From NCBI GenBank assembly GCA_910577355.1, contig CAJTMY010000024.1, positions 1 to 43,311 on the forward strand: 43,311 nucleotides of DNA, written 5' to 3'. Below, one piece after another: positions 43,261 to 43,311 of this stretch. The position numbers and the translations under genes are program-made. Every line of letters starts with the position of its first letter. Positions within the stretch are counted from its first letter, which is position 1. The DNA comes from an uncultured Muribaculaceae bacterium. Lineage in GTDB: Bacteria > Bacteroidota > Bacteroidia > Bacteroidales > Muribaculaceae. The notes below the pieces were generated by a model that worked only from the letters and a program-made list of their open reading frames with translations, had not been told where the DNA came from and made no database searches.

Positions 43261-43311
43261 TGATTCGCACAGGATTCAAACCTGTAACCTTCTGATCCGT
43301 AGTCAGATGCT
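43261..43311 (-). tRNA. tRNA-Arg(ACG), second copy, cut by window edge
   Basis: The 51 visible bases equal the 3' part of the copy at 43162-43235 without a single difference; the 5' end lies outside the window. The spacer between copies is 25 bases, so both are probably cut from one transcript. Confidence 0.92.

Noticed and set aside
43162..43311. Direct repeat that might suggest a CRISPR unit
   Set aside because: The repeated block is a tRNA gene; no further CRISPR array or cas gene was seen anywhere.

Overview
The window looks like a chromosomal segment of a GC-rich Bacteroidales bacterium, most likely in or near Muribaculaceae. The reasons are the TAnnTTTG-type -7 promoter boxes with TTG about 19-20 bases upstream, the gliding lipoprotein GldH beside RicT, a GlmU-like protein of the Bacteroidetes type, an EF-G2 paralog, a SecA enlarged in its N-terminal half, C10 and clostripain lipoprotein peptidases, and weak or absent Shine-Dalgarno sequences. 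The family placement is inference; the phylum is fairly secure. Coding density is high and most genes sit in tightly packed operons with 4-base stop/start overlaps.

Layout. 1-350 is non-coding, with a strong hairpin and short repeats. 351-6348 (+) is a clostripain-like lipoprotein peptidase, an MscS channel, recJ and recQ. 6650-9040 holds sodB (-) divergent from an HMA-AraC regulator (+), which converges on a GlmU-like nucleotidyltransferase (-). A promoter plus terminator at 9203-9338 (+) marks a probable small RNA. 9407-15781 (-) is one operon read as yicC, a hydrolysing 2-epimerase, a CMP-nonulosonate synthetase, a CBS-nucleotidyltransferase, obgE, prmC and recX. secA (15848-19279, -) stands alone. 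19405-29684 (-) is a ten-gene chain: rny, ricT, gldH, a HAD hydrolase, an M24 peptidase, cca, queD, queE, a DUF4105 membrane protein and an alkaline-phosphatase-like protein that has lost its catalytic residues. Upstream lie a possible 6S-like RNA, zapA and a coiled-coil partner.

30754-33595 (-) is the most accessory-looking part: a C10 (streptopain-type) lipoprotein peptidase, an unrecognised lipoprotein and a small outer-membrane barrel, in DNA of lower GC than its surroundings. Then come an EF-G2-type factor with a degraded GTPase site, malate dehydrogenase, and the mutS2-chromate transporter pair-folC operon, all on the minus strand. The right end has an HdeD-like membrane protein (+) and two identical tRNA-Arg(ACG) genes (-), the second cut by the window edge.

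Most of the window is housekeeping. The parts that deserve attention are the C10 module with its compositional break, the degenerate EF-G2 and the palindrome in front of it, the pseudo-phosphatase, two candidate non-coding RNAs, a partial nonulosonic-acid gene set inserted among housekeeping genes, and an MscS with a charged insert in its cytoplasmic domain. I did not find a clearly new multi-gene system; the C10-lipoprotein-barrel operon is the closest candidate.
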